The notes under the pieces: model-generated
Databases searched by the model: none
Seen by the model: only the letters and a program-made list of their open reading frames with translations
Told to the model about the DNA's origin: nothing
Shown here: positions 56,377 to 64,000 of the stretch, piece by piece
How positions within the stretch are numbered: the stretch's first letter is position 1
Layout of the letters: each line of letters begins with the position of its first letter
Assembly: GCF_000425125.1 (NCBI RefSeq)
Contig: NZ_AULE01000003.1
Span: 1 to 64,000 of the forward strand
Length of the DNA stretch: 64,000 nt
Direction: 5' to 3'
Source of the DNA: Paenibacillus taiwanensis DSM 18679
GTDB taxonomy: Bacteria; Bacillota; Bacilli; Paenibacillales; Paenibacillaceae
Position numbers and translations under genes: made by a program

Positions 56377-56414
56377 TTCGACAAATTATATGCTCTTTTA
56401 GACCTGACTAGTAA
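56377..56414 (-). promoter_or_regulatory. HD hydrolase promoter with perfect Spo0A box
   Basis: TATAAT (56385-56390, minus strand) is immediately followed by TTTGTCGAA (56377-56385, minus strand), an exact 0A box sharing one base with the -10. A poor -35 (TTACTA, 56409-56414) lies 18 bp above. Spo0A-P bound here would cover the start site and is expected to repress. Confidence 0.65.
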
Positions 56415-56562
56415 TGGCAAGGTTATTGATTAATATGTCAACCATCTTTAATAAAAAATTCCTTCTCTGTCCAAAAATGAGATAAAAATCGTTGATATCT
56501 AACAAAAATCAGTTAAAACTATAATAAAAACCATAAATTAGCATCAAAACTAGCAATATTTC

Positions 56563-56591
56563 TAGTTGACTAATATGGGAATGGTTGGTAC
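56563..56591 (+). promoter_or_regulatory. abrB sigma-A promoter
   Basis: TTGACT and TACGAT, separated by 17 bp, lie about 70 bp upstream of the abrB start codon on the plus strand. The -10 is imperfect (4 of 6). A second -10-like TATAAA lies 5 bp downstream. The upstream 80 bp are A/T-rich, as in other abrB promoters. Confidence 0.6.
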
Positions 56592-56615
56592 GATATAAAC
56601 CAACGAACATAGAAT

Positions 56616-56624
56616 ATTGTCGAA
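56616..56624 (+). promoter_or_regulatory. Spo0A box in the abrB leader
   Basis: ATTGTCGAA matches the 0A-box consensus TTTGTCRAA at 8 of 9 positions. It sits downstream of the promoter, between the start site and the ribosome binding site. In B. subtilis Spo0A-P represses abrB from sites just downstream of its start points, so the layout is conserved. Confidence 0.7.
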
Positions 56625-56662
56625 ACATGACATATTATAAGTTTAAAGAGGAGCGATTAATT

Positions 56663-56917
56663 ATGATGAAGTCCACAGGTATCGTTCGTAAAGTCGACGA
56701 GCTAGGCCGTGTCGTGATTCCGATTGAACTTCGCCGTACACTTGGCATCGGAGAGAAAGACGCGCTTGAGATCTATGTAGATGGCGAACGCATTATGCTT
56801 AAGAAATACGAGCCAGCATGTATCTTCTGCGGCAACGCTGAGAACGTTACATACTTCAAAGGAAAAATTGTTTGTCACGAATGTATCTCAGAAATTCCAC
56901 AACCTGTGACAAAATAA
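56663..56917 (+). CDS. abrB: Transition-state regulator AbrB with C-terminal CxxC-CxxC tail
   Basis: AbrB represses post-exponential genes and is itself switched off by Spo0A-P. The N-terminal domain (STGIVRKVDELGRVVIPIELRRTLGI) is nearly identical to B. subtilis AbrB. The C-terminal half differs, with two CxxC pairs (CIFC and CHEC, 19 residues apart) that look like a small zinc ribbon in place of the B. subtilis tetramerisation tail. GAGGAG precedes two adjacent ATGs (56663 and 56666). It is the only plus-strand gene in the window, and its terminator is at 56985-57024. Confidence 0.96.
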   Translation: MMKSTGIVRKVDELGRVVIPIELRRTLGIGEKDALEIYVDGERIMLKKYEPACIFCGNAENVTYFKGKIVCHECISEIPQPVTK

Positions 56918-56984
56918 GAAAAGTAGGTTATAATAGGCTTACTTACATATGTTAATTCTAACCTTTTTCATATCTTCCTTGACG

Positions 56985-57024
56985 CCTTCATGGTTACTGA
57001 ACCCAACCATGAAGGTATTTTTTT
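56985..57024 (+). terminator. abrB terminator
   Basis: CCTTCATGGTT and AACCATGAAGG form an 11-bp perfect stem with a 9-nt loop, followed by TATTTTTTT on the plus strand. It can also stop rsmI-direction read-through, as an A-run is not needed on that side only. Confidence 0.93.
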
Positions 57025-57141
57025 GCCCCAAATTATACATTTTGCTTTCCTGCATACGTACTTCTCCAGTCAAATCAGTTCCCTCTGCTGCGCAGTTGGC
57101 TAAACTTCAAGCCCATTTATAAGCTCTAGGAACGATCAACT

Positions 57142-58050
57142 CTATACATCAGCCTCTGACGCTAGTAATGCTTGATAAATATCACGTTTAGATATGCCCC
57201 GATCTTTAGCTGCAAGTTTCATGGCTTCCTTACGTGCAACTTCGTCACTCTCTTCATAGTGACTAACGTGTTCCTCAATCGTTAACGACTGCCACCACGT
57301 CGTATCGAGGTGAGTCAACAGATCCACATCCGTTACACCATCTACAAGAATACAACATTCTCCTAACGGAGCCTGATCCTGCAAATGCCGTAAACAATCC
57401 CCGACGCTCCCACGCACAAACTGCTCATAACGCTTCGTTAACTCACGGGCTAATACAATTTGTCTATCCCCAAGCACTTCCTTAATCCGCTCTAACGTCT
57501 TAACAACTCGATGCGGAGACTCATAGAACATAAGCGTGCAGCGCTCATGTCGAAGTTGGAGCAGCACGTCATCAATTCTTTTGCGTTCGCGCGGCAAAAA
57601 GCCTATAAACATAAAACGATCCGTCGCGAGACCCGATGCAATTAATGCGCTTAACGCTGCATTCGCACCAGGAATTGGTATAACATTCAGACCAGCTTCA
57701 ATAGCAAGCTGAACTAGGTCTGCACCAGGATCAGATATAGCTGGCAAACCTGCATCACTAACGATTGCAATTCGCTGACCTTCCATCATAAAACGGACAA
57801 GCTCAGGTCCGCTTGCACGCTTGTTGTGCTCATGATAACTAAACAGCCTTTTGCCTTGAATATCAAAATGACTCAGCAGCTTTCTTGATTCCCTCGTATC
57901 TTCTGCCGCAATAATATCTACCTCTTTAAGAATACGTACTGCACGATAAGTCATATCCTCTAAATTCCCAATTGGTGTCGCTACCAAATAAAGACACCCT
58001 TGTCCATTATCAGGATCTGCATAGCTGTTCTGTATATGAAATTCCGTCAT
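57142..58050 (-). CDS. rsmI: 16S rRNA (cytidine-2'-O)-methyltransferase
   Basis: RsmI methylates the 2'-O of a conserved cytidine in the 16S rRNA decoding centre. It is a tetrapyrrole-methylase-fold enzyme: LYLVATPIGNLEDMTYRA at the N-terminus, AEDTRESRKLL, SDAGLPAISDPGADLV, and IPGANAALSAL. A helical C-terminal extension ends in ISKRDIYQALL. The ATG at 58050 lies just after the stop codon of the yabB gene with TTGAGGAAT upstream, giving 302 residues; the ATG at 58059 overlaps that gene. Confidence 0.95.
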   Translation of the reverse strand: MTEFHIQNSYADPDNGQGCLYLVATPIGNLEDMTYRAVRILKEVDIIAAEDTRESRKLLSHFDIQGKRLFSYHEHNKRASGPELVRFMMEGQRIAIVSDAGLPAISDPGADLVQLAIEAGLNVIPIPGANAALSALIASGLATDRFMFIGFLPRERKRIDDVLLQLRHERCTLMFYESPHRVVKTLERIKEVLGDRQIVLARELTKRYEQFVRGSVGDCLRHLQDQAPLGECCILVDGVTDVDLLTHLDTTWWQSLTIEEHVSHYEESDEVARKEAMKLAAKDRGISKRDIYQALLASEADV

Positions 58051-58051
58051 A

Positions 58052-58810
58052 TTATTCATTCCTCAATTCCGACTTCGCGCCATAATAAACATGCATCAGT
58101 TCTTCACAGTATGTGTTGTCTTCATTATAAACGATTAAAGGTGGCATCAAACGTACTTCAGGTTTTCCGTTCCGTGCCGCTTCAATAAGTACCATATTAG
58201 CTTCTGCCCCAGCTTTGGGATGCACAAAACGAATCCGTTTCGGTTCGAGCCGGTAGGTCCTCATTAAAGCTATCATGTCCACCAGTCTTGACGGGCGATG
58301 TACCATAAAAATCTTGCCCCCAACCTTTAGCAGTCGCGCAGATGCAGCGATTACGTCTTCCAGCGTACATCCAATCTCATGTCGCGCCATTGCTTTATGT
58401 TCGTTCTCCTTGAGATCACCAGATGCAACGGACATATAAGGAGGATTAACGGTGATTGCATCATAAAGATGCTGATCCCCAACAAGCTTCAAAGACTTGA
58501 GGTCCCCCTCTATAATGTTAATCTGCTCTGTTAGGCCATTTAATTCCACACTACGTTGAGCCATATCAGCCAGTCTTGGCTGAATCTCTATGCCGTCTAT
58601 ATGTGCTTTCGTCCGAGTCGTTAACAATAAGGGGATAGCTCCATTGCCTGTACATAAGTCGAGAATACGGCCTTTAGCTGGAATTGCGCCGAATCGGGCT
58701 AATAGCACAGCATCCAAAGAGAAGCTAAATACTTCATCACTCTGAATAATACGTAAATTATGTGTTAACAAATCATCCAGACGCTCGGAAGGATGCAAAG
58801 TTACATTCAT
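58052..58810 (-). CDS. yabB: Predicted N6-adenine methyltransferase of the TrmN6/YabB family
   Basis: This SAM-dependent class I methyltransferase is of the type that methylates A37 of tRNA1-Val in E. coli. SAM-binding motif I is ILDLCTGNGAIPLLL, and the N6-amino methyltransferase motif is VNPPYM (NPPY). The N-terminus RLDDLLTHNLRIIQSDEVFSFSLDAVLLARF is typical of the family. It has 252 residues. AAAGGAG precedes the ATG. The B. subtilis neighbour yazA (GIY-YIG protein) is absent between it and rsmI. Confidence 0.9.
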   Translation of the reverse strand: MNVTLHPSERLDDLLTHNLRIIQSDEVFSFSLDAVLLARFGAIPAKGRILDLCTGNGAIPLLLTTRTKAHIDGIEIQPRLADMAQRSVELNGLTEQINIIEGDLKSLKLVGDQHLYDAITVNPPYMSVASGDLKENEHKAMARHEIGCTLEDVIAASARLLKVGGKIFMVHRPSRLVDMIALMRTYRLEPKRIRFVHPKAGAEANMVLIEAARNGKPEVRLMPPLIVYNEDNTYCEELMHVYYGAKSELRNE

Positions 58811-58854
58811 GTGTACAGGTATCTCCTTTAAACGAATATCAATATGTGTATATG

Positions 58855-58896
58855 AGAAAGCCGTAGGGAGGAATGTAAGGTTCCATCACCTACGGC
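58855..58896 (-). terminator. yabA terminator
   Basis: GCCGTAGG and CCTACGGC type arms (58860-58868 and 58889-58896) enclose about 20 nt. TTTCTC follows on the minus strand. It overlaps the end of the yabA downstream region, 6 nt after the stop codon. Confidence 0.7.
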
Positions 58897-58901
58897 AGCG
58901 G

Positions 58902-59288
58902 TTATTTATTGAGGAAGGACAGACAGAACAAGCAGTCGCCTTCCGTACGCAAATGACCATAATATACGTTGCAAATATGAAATCCTTCATGGTACAAGCG
59001 TGCCAAATTGTCGTAGCCTTCACCAACTAAATTGGCTTTTGCCTCCGCTTCGTCCAGAGGAATGTCAGCTGCGGGTGCAGATTCCCTGGTTGGAACGGAA
59101 GCTGTCTGGTCTTGCTCATGATGCTCAAGCTGCAAAACTTTGCGCAACTGCTCGTTTTCCATCAGCAGACGCTGGTTCTCTTCCAGCAGCTCTTTCACGA
59201 TCAGCTTCAGTGCACCGACTTCTTGATGAAGGTTACCCATATTCGTTTCCAGACCATGAATTTGTGTAAAAATATCTCTCTTCTCCAA
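58902..59288 (-). CDS. yabA: Replication initiation control protein YabA
   Basis: YabA bridges DnaA and the DnaN clamp to limit re-initiation. An N-terminal leucine-zipper coiled coil (about residues 5-60) is joined by a polar linker to the conserved zinc-binding end: [17 protein letters not shown]...[12 protein letters not shown] with an HxC and a CxxC pair. The start at TTG 59288 has GGGGTGGG upstream, giving 128 residues, and matches the B. subtilis N-terminus. Earlier ATG (59309) has no ribosome binding site. Confidence 0.94.
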   Translation of the reverse strand: MEKRDIFTQIHGLETNMGNLHQEVGALKLIVKELLEENQRLLMENEQLRKVLQLEHHEQDQTASVPTRESAPAADIPLDEAEAKANLVGEGYDNLARLYHEGFHICNVYYGHLRTEGDCLFCLSFLNK

Positions 59289-59326
59289 GTTCCCACCCCA
59301 GAGTATCATACAGATGTCCTACAACA

Positions 59327-60127
59327 TTACTTCACGACCACATCGTCAAATAATAGTTCCTTCACTTTCCCAACTTCGAACAGCTGCACATGTACTTTTC
59401 GTTCACCAGCATTCAAGCCGACTACTTTACCTTCTCCTAACGAGGTTACAACCAATCTGCCGACAGCAGGTAGTTCTTCCTTCGCACTTTCATAATTATC
59501 ATGCTCATACTTTAAGCAACACATGAGACGACCACACAAACCGGAAATCTTGGTAGGATTTAATGATAAGTTCTGGTCTTTTGCCATTTTGATGGATACC
59601 GGTTCAAAATCACCTAACCATGAGGAGCAGCAGAGTACACGTCCGCAAGGTCCTATTCCGCCAAGCATCTTTGCCTCATCACGTACACCAATCTGTCTTA
59701 GCTCAATGCGGGTACGGAATACGCTCGCCAAATCCTTTACCAACTCCCGGAAGTCAACTCTGCCTTCCGCAGTAAAGTAGAAAATGATCTTGTTCCGATC
59801 AAACGTATATTCGACATCAACCAACTTCATCCTTAACTGGTGTGTTTTAATCTTCTCTAGGCATGTACCAAAAGCATCCTTTGCTGCCTGGCGGTTCGAC
59901 TCCACCAGCTGCCCATCAACATCCGTCGCTACCCGGATAACCTTCTTTAATGGAAGTACCACATCGTTCTCGCCGACCGTCTTCGGACCGATGACGACTT
60001 TGCCATACTCGATGCCGCGCGCCGTTTCGACGATCACATGCTGGTCCTTCTGGACCGGCCATTCGACCGGGTCGAAATAATAAATTTTGCCCGCTCTTTT
60101 AAAACGGACGCCGACCACATTATACAA
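59327..60127 (-). CDS. ricT: RicT (YaaT), PSP1-domain Y-complex protein
   Basis: RicT acts with RicA and RicF in a 4Fe-4S-containing complex that helps RNase Y process mRNAs and supports Spo0A phosphorylation. The PSP1 core includes GIEYGKVV and the cysteine-rich GGIGPCGRVLCCSSWLGDF and GLCGRLMCCLKYE segments, whose cysteines bind the cluster. The 266-residue protein starts at TTG 60127 behind AGGAGGT, with the TTG sharing bases with the end of holB. Confidence 0.95.
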   Translation of the reverse strand: MYNVVGVRFKRAGKIYYFDPVEWPVQKDQHVIVETARGIEYGKVVIGPKTVGENDVVLPLKKVIRVATDVDGQLVESNRQAAKDAFGTCLEKIKTHQLRMKLVDVEYTFDRNKIIFYFTAEGRVDFRELVKDLASVFRTRIELRQIGVRDEAKMLGGIGPCGRVLCCSSWLGDFEPVSIKMAKDQNLSLNPTKISGLCGRLMCCLKYEHDNYESAKEELPAVGRLVVTSLGEGKVVGLNAGERKVHVQLFEVGKVKELLFDDVVVK

Positions 60128-61108
60128 TCAAGTACCTCCTTGCATCCCAACCAGAAACTGCTCAAACACTAGCTGCGGGTTTACGTTAGCGCGTACCCGC
60201 TTCTGCGCTTCCGCCGCAGCCTCCATGCACCGAATCCATCCATCGGCTGTTCTCGTCCACGCCATCTTGCCCAATAGGTCGAGCTGATCTTGAAATACGA
60301 GGCTGTCCTGTCGGTTCAATTGGTAATACAACATATCTCGAAACCAGAGATGAAACAATCGGAACAGCATGTCCGAATGTTCCGCAAGCTCCGTCTTGAA
60401 TACTTTCTGCTGTGCTAGTAAGAGTGCTGAGGACAGACGTACCCCGCACTCCTTCCCTAATTGTAACATTACGTTTCTCAATTCTGCAAACCAATTCTGT
60501 TGGCATAAATGCCTACTGGCATCCAATCCGTTAACCAATTGTACCGCAACGCGTGCAAGAGTAGACACACATCCTTCTTCAACCAGCTTCTGATAAATTT
60601 GTGCGGGATTGGTCGGCGTAAATGGCACCCACTGCGAACGTGAAATAATCGTCGGAAGCATAGCTTGTCCGTTATCTGCAATTAGAATCGCAATTGAAGG
60701 ACTAGTAGGCTCTTCCAAAAATTTGAGCAGACTGTTGGAGGCTTGCACCGTCATTTTGTCAGCCTGCTCCATAATATATATTTTCCGACCCGACGGATGA
60801 GTACGATATGAAAATTCGCGCTGTAGATCACGAATTTGGTCAATTTTGATCGACTGCCCTTCCGGTACAATCATATGCACATCCGGATGGTTGCCGTGAT
60901 CAATCTTGCGGCACGACAAACATTCATCACAGGAATCATCCTTCATCCGCTCACAGAACATCGCTTTTGCCAAAGTAATTGCCGTCTGAACACGCCCTGT
61001 GCCCCGAGGCCCGCTAAATAAGTAAGCATGCGACACTTTGTCGGCTCGAAGGCCATGCTGCAAGATCGCCTTAGCCCTTTCTTGGCCAAGGATATGCTCA
61101 AATGACAT
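60128..61108 (-). CDS. holB: DNA polymerase III subunit delta'
   Basis: Delta' is the non-ATPase wrench subunit of the clamp loader. The AAA+ fold is complete, but the P-loop reads GPRGTGRV with Arg in place of the catalytic lysine, as usual for delta'. The zinc module CDECLSC is near residue 60, and SNSLLKFLEEP and TIISRSQ follow. The length is 326 residues. It precedes ricT directly (stop and start adjacent). Confidence 0.94.
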   Translation of the reverse strand: MSFEHILGQERAKAILQHGLRADKVSHAYLFSGPRGTGRVQTAITLAKAMFCERMKDDSCDECLSCRKIDHGNHPDVHMIVPEGQSIKIDQIRDLQREFSYRTHPSGRKIYIMEQADKMTVQASNSLLKFLEEPTSPSIAILIADNGQAMLPTIISRSQWVPFTPTNPAQIYQKLVEEGCVSTLARVAVQLVNGLDASRHLCQQNWFAELRNVMLQLGKECGVRLSSALLLAQQKVFKTELAEHSDMLFRLFHLWFRDMLYYQLNRQDSLVFQDQLDLLGKMAWTRTADGWIRCMEAAAEAQKRVRANVNPQLVFEQFLVGMQGGT

Positions 61109-61154
61109 TTGTTATAATCCTTTCTAATAACTTGCTGCCTTACTACCCAGATTG

Positions 61155-61598
61155 TTAAAATGTCAAATTTATTAACATGCCGCGTATTTCACCGACTTTG
61201 TTTAACATGTCAATCTTTCCCTCTTCACTCTGGAGTAATTCGTCAGCTAATTCCAACAAAGCCGTATCTATCTCTTCCACTAATCGATATCGTTTACTGC
61301 GACCACGTCTATCCCATCCTCTAGCATCCCGAATGGCAACACCACGTCGAACGGTATCCTCCAAAAATCGCTTCACCATCGTCTTATATAAACGTAATTC
61401 ACGCACGGTCATTGACTTGGACAACCGTTCGCCTTGTTTGTATATATCCTGCAGCCGCTGCTGCATCTCTTCATTAGAAGAGCGTCCATCCTGCTGCTGC
61501 ATCATATCCGCGAATGACTTCGTGGTGACAGGCTTAGCCACAGGGTCGCCAAGACGCACATCTTTACCAAATGGGCGGAAGCCCGGGTTAATCTTCAC
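61155..61598 (-). CDS. yaaR: YaaR family protein (DUF327)
   Basis: The 147-residue protein belongs to the conserved YaaR family of unknown function. It has a polar N-terminus, a helical core with SMTVRELRLYKTMVKRFLEDTVRRGV, and a C-terminal helix ending in VGEIRGMLINLTF. GTG 61598 is preceded by AGGGTG. The family is always found between holB and yaaQ in these bacteria, hinting at a replication or signalling link, but no function can be read from the sequence. Confidence 0.9.
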   Translation of the reverse strand: MKINPGFRPFGKDVRLGDPVAKPVTTKSFADMMQQQDGRSSNEEMQQRLQDIYKQGERLSKSMTVRELRLYKTMVKRFLEDTVRRGVAIRDARGWDRRGRSKRYRLVEEIDTALLELADELLQSEEGKIDMLNKVGEIRGMLINLTF

Positions 61599-61614
61599 CT
61601 TTCATCACCCTAAC

Positions 61615-61989
<375 letters not shown>

Positions 61990-61996
61990 TTATACA

Positions 61997-62641
61997 TCAT
62001 TTCCCCATTATCCTCGTGCGTTGCTGTAAATTCTCCATCATATGCGAGACAATAACCTCTGGTGTCTGTGCAGCATCGATGCGAACGATACGATCGGGAT
62101 GACGCTGAGCAATGATTTGATACCCTTCCTGCACTTTATAATGAAAGGACAGCGCCTCTTGGTCCAATCGATTAACTTCCCGCAATTGATTGGCTTCAAT
62201 GCGTCGTAAGCCCGCATCAGGTGCAATATCCAACCAATACGTAACGTCTGGCATTACAGCCTGTACTGCAAAATGGTTAATTTCCCAGACGGCATCAATT
62301 CCTAGGCCACGGGCATAACCTTGATAGGCTAAGCTGCTATCTACAAAGCGGTCACTTATAACAATTACCCCATTTTCCAGTGCAGGTATCACCTTCTCCA
62401 CCAAATGCTGCCTCCGTGCTGCCGCATATAAGAGTGCTTCTGTATGGGGGTCCATTTCTGTATACTCAGTATTCAAAATCACTTCGCGTATACGCTCTGC
62501 AATTCGAATACCGCCGGGTTCACGAGTGACCAGCACCTTGCATCCTTTTGCTTCAAGCTCACGCTGCAACAATACAATTGAAGTTGATTTTCCGGCTCCT
62601 TCGCCGCCCTCTAAAGATATAAACAAGCCTGGGTAGGCCAT
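61997..62641 (-). CDS. tmk: Thymidylate kinase
   Basis: Tmk phosphorylates dTMP to dTDP. The P-loop is [14 protein letters not shown], then [26 protein letters not shown] and a LID-like region. The 214-residue length follows from the ATG at 62641. That start has only AAGGGA at 14 nt, and a TTG four codons upstream could be used instead. Residues further upstream (to 62728) overlap the decarboxylase gene and are not conserved. Confidence 0.95.
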   Translation of the reverse strand: MAYPGLFISLEGGEGAGKSTSIVLLQRELEAKGCKVLVTREPGGIRIAERIREVILNTEYTEMDPHTEALLYAAARRQHLVEKVIPALENGVIVISDRFVDSSLAYQGYARGLGIDAVWEINHFAVQAVMPDVTYWLDIAPDAGLRRIEANQLREVNRLDQEALSFHYKVQEGYQIIAQRHPDRIVRIDAAQTPEVIVSHMMENLQQRTRIMGK

Positions 62642-62660
62642 TATAATCAACAATCCCTTC

Positions 62661-64000
62661 TTATTTCTCGTACACCAGCAGTGTCCGCAGTGTCTTATCC
62701 GAGGCATCCTGACACTTAGCGCCCGCATCAGATAATTGCTTTAATAACTTAATATGTGCAGCTGATATCGTCTCCCCTGCATATAAAAGCGGTATGCCTG
62801 GTGGATATGGAACAACAGCCTCTGCCGCATCATAACCTGCTGCCTCACTCGTGTCAATAAAACGAACCTTACGATGATCCAAGTTAAATATCGAAAAGGC
62901 GATTGGTTCAGCTATTAAAGCTTCCATTTGAGCAGATGCGAAACCCAGTGTACGAATCGTGGCCGATTTATTAGCCTTGTGTCCACGATCTGGATGAGAA
63001 CTTGACTCTACTTGCCGTTCAAGCTTAAACTGCGCCTCCACACGCACCAGCGCTGTAATTATTCTATCCACATCTGCCATCGTTGTGCCAAGCGTACACA
63101 ATAACACAACGTAGTTCATGTCCGCCATCTCTGCTACAACACCGTGCTCCCGCAAACGGTCAAGCAAGTAATATCCCGTACAATTGCCGTTGTGCTCATA
63201 AATGACCACTTTAAATGGATCAACTACACCATAATGACTCGATTGAACTCTGTCCTTATTATCGCGATTAACGGATTTAACGGATTCCTTCATTGCTAGA
63301 CAACTGAATGTATCGGAGCTATCGACCCATGCACGCAAATATTCAACCGCTGCCAACCCCTCTGTAAAGGCCGCTGGACCACGTGTTTGTACATAATGTC
63401 GACTCATATCCAAAGATGCCATCAAAGGATAAGAGGGGCTAGAGCTTTGGATCATAGTGAGCGCCTTCGCAAGACGTTTACGGCATATACGTGGTCCCTG
63501 AGTATGCAGCATTGCACTCATCGTCATGCCAAGCAGCATTTTATGTGTTGATTGTACAACTAAATCTGCGCCTGCCTGCAACGCAGATTTAGGGAGCTTC
63601 GGATGAAGCCCGTAATGAGCACCATGAGCTTCATCCACAATTAGCGGCAGTCCGTACGCATGAACAGACTCCGCGATAGTAGTTAGGTCTACACCTAATC
63701 CGTAGTAATTGGGATTGCACAATACAACTGCCTTTGCTTCCGGAAAACGTTGTAACGCCGCTGATATAGTCTCCTTCGAAGGAGCTGTTAGTAATCCACT
63801 AGCTGCGTCTGCGCAGGGACTGACAAAGACAGCGCGAGCACCAGCCAACATAAGTCCGTGAAGGACAGACTTATGTACATTACGTTGCACAATGACGATA
63901 TCACCAGGCTTGGTGCAACAGGTCAAAATAGCCGCAATGTTGCCACTTGTGCTCCCAGCGACGAGAAAATAAGTTTCCTCCGCTCCGAAGCATTGGGCGG
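62661..64000 (-). CDS. Orn/Lys/Arg decarboxylase family protein, 5' end missing (cut by right edge)
   Basis: This is a PLP-dependent amino acid decarboxylase of the YaaO/SpeA-like group. The frame stays open to the right edge, so the first 40-80 residues are missing. Visible motifs are [13 protein letters not shown] at the edge, [14 protein letters not shown], and the Schiff-base lysine in [18 protein letters not shown]-terminal domain has the [13 protein letters not shown] block. The substrate (arginine, lysine or ornithine) cannot be told from sequence. It lies directly before tmk, as yaaO does in B. subtilis. Confidence 0.92.
   Translation of the reverse strand, partial: AQCFGAEETYFLVAGSTSGNIAAILTCCTKPGDIVIVQRNVHKSVLHGLMLAGARAVFVSPCADAASGLLTAPSKETISAALQRFPEAKAVVLCNPNYYGLGVDLTTIAESVHAYGLPLIVDEAHGAHYGLHPKLPKSALQAGADLVVQSTHKMLLGMTMSAMLHTQGPRICRKRLAKALTMIQSSSPSYPLMASLDMSRHYVQTRGPAAFTEGLAAVEYLRAWVDSSDTFSCLAMKESVKSVNRDNKDRVQSSHYGVVDPFKVVIYEHNGNCTGYYLLDRLREHGVVAEMADMNYVVLLCTLGTTMADVDRIITALVRVEAQFKLERQVESSSHPDRGHKANKSATIRTLGFASAQMEALIAEPIAFSIFNLDHRKVRFIDTSEAAGYDAAEAVVPYPPGIPLLYAGETISAAHIKLLKQLSDAGAKCQDASDKTLRTLLVYEK

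Overview
The window is a contiguous piece of the core chromosome of a low-to-mid GC, endospore-forming Firmicute, most likely a Paenibacillus or close relative. The evidence is gene content and order. Read on the minus strand it follows, almost gene for gene, the Bacillus subtilis block that runs from tmk/yaaQ/holB through abrB, ispE, purR, prs, mfd, spoVT, divIC, spoIIE, ftsH and the folate operon to lysS and an rRNA operon. Sporulation genes are dense (spoIIE, yabP, yabQ, spoVT, fin, spoVG, sspF, yabG, abrB). Every gene is on the minus strand except abrB. I see no phage, transposon, CRISPR array or tRNA gene.

Layout from left to right, which is opposite to transcription. 1-95 is the 5' end of a 16S rRNA gene, with its leader and promoter up to about 365. 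560-9422 holds lysS, greA, dusB, yazB and the folate operon (folK, folB, folP, pabC, pabA, pabB). 9666-17150 holds cysK, a PpiC foldase, hslO, coaX and a nadABC operon that B. subtilis lacks at this place. 17339-28990 holds ftsH, hpt, tilS, the YabT kinase, the YabS vWA protein, spoIIE, yabR, divIC, yabQ and yabP. 29117-31850 is a queCDEF operon behind a preQ1 riboswitch, inserted between yabP and rqcP. 32038-42606 holds rqcP, hup, mazG, a YabM-type flippase, spoVT, prsA, mfd and fin. 42671-49608 holds pth, prs, glmU, spoVG, ridA, purR, ispE, sspF and veg. 49776-54991 holds yabG, rsmA, rnmV, yabE (behind a c-di-AMP riboswitch) and tatD. 55027-56917 is an HD hydrolase divergent from abrB. 57142-64000 holds rsmI, a yabB-type methyltransferase, yabA, ricT, holB, yaaR, darA, tmk and an Orn/Lys/Arg decarboxylase cut by the right edge.

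The main interest is regulatory. Two metabolite riboswitches with intrinsic terminators are readable (preQ1-I for queCDEF, ydaO-type c-di-AMP for yabE). Spo0A boxes or sporulation sigma-factor promoters can be seen at spoIIE (21-bp spacer sigma-A promoter), abrB, the HD hydrolase, spoVG (sigma-H), spoVT (sigma-G) and yabG (sigma-K). purR carries a PurBox at its own start site, nadA has a dyad over its promoter, and veg has two near-perfect sigma-A promoters. The least explained element is the ispE leader, where a strong ribosome binding site, a 21-codon ORF and mutually exclusive hairpins with a U-run look like an attenuator. Protein-level oddities include a vWA domain in permuted order in YabS, a TrpE-like PIAGT motif in PabB, a zinc-ribbon-like AbrB tail and a flippase with a long hydrophilic insert and a GC-rich 3' end.

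Coding starts were chosen by Shine-Dalgarno position and family length. Many differ from the longest possible ORF, and about 18 use GTG or TTG.
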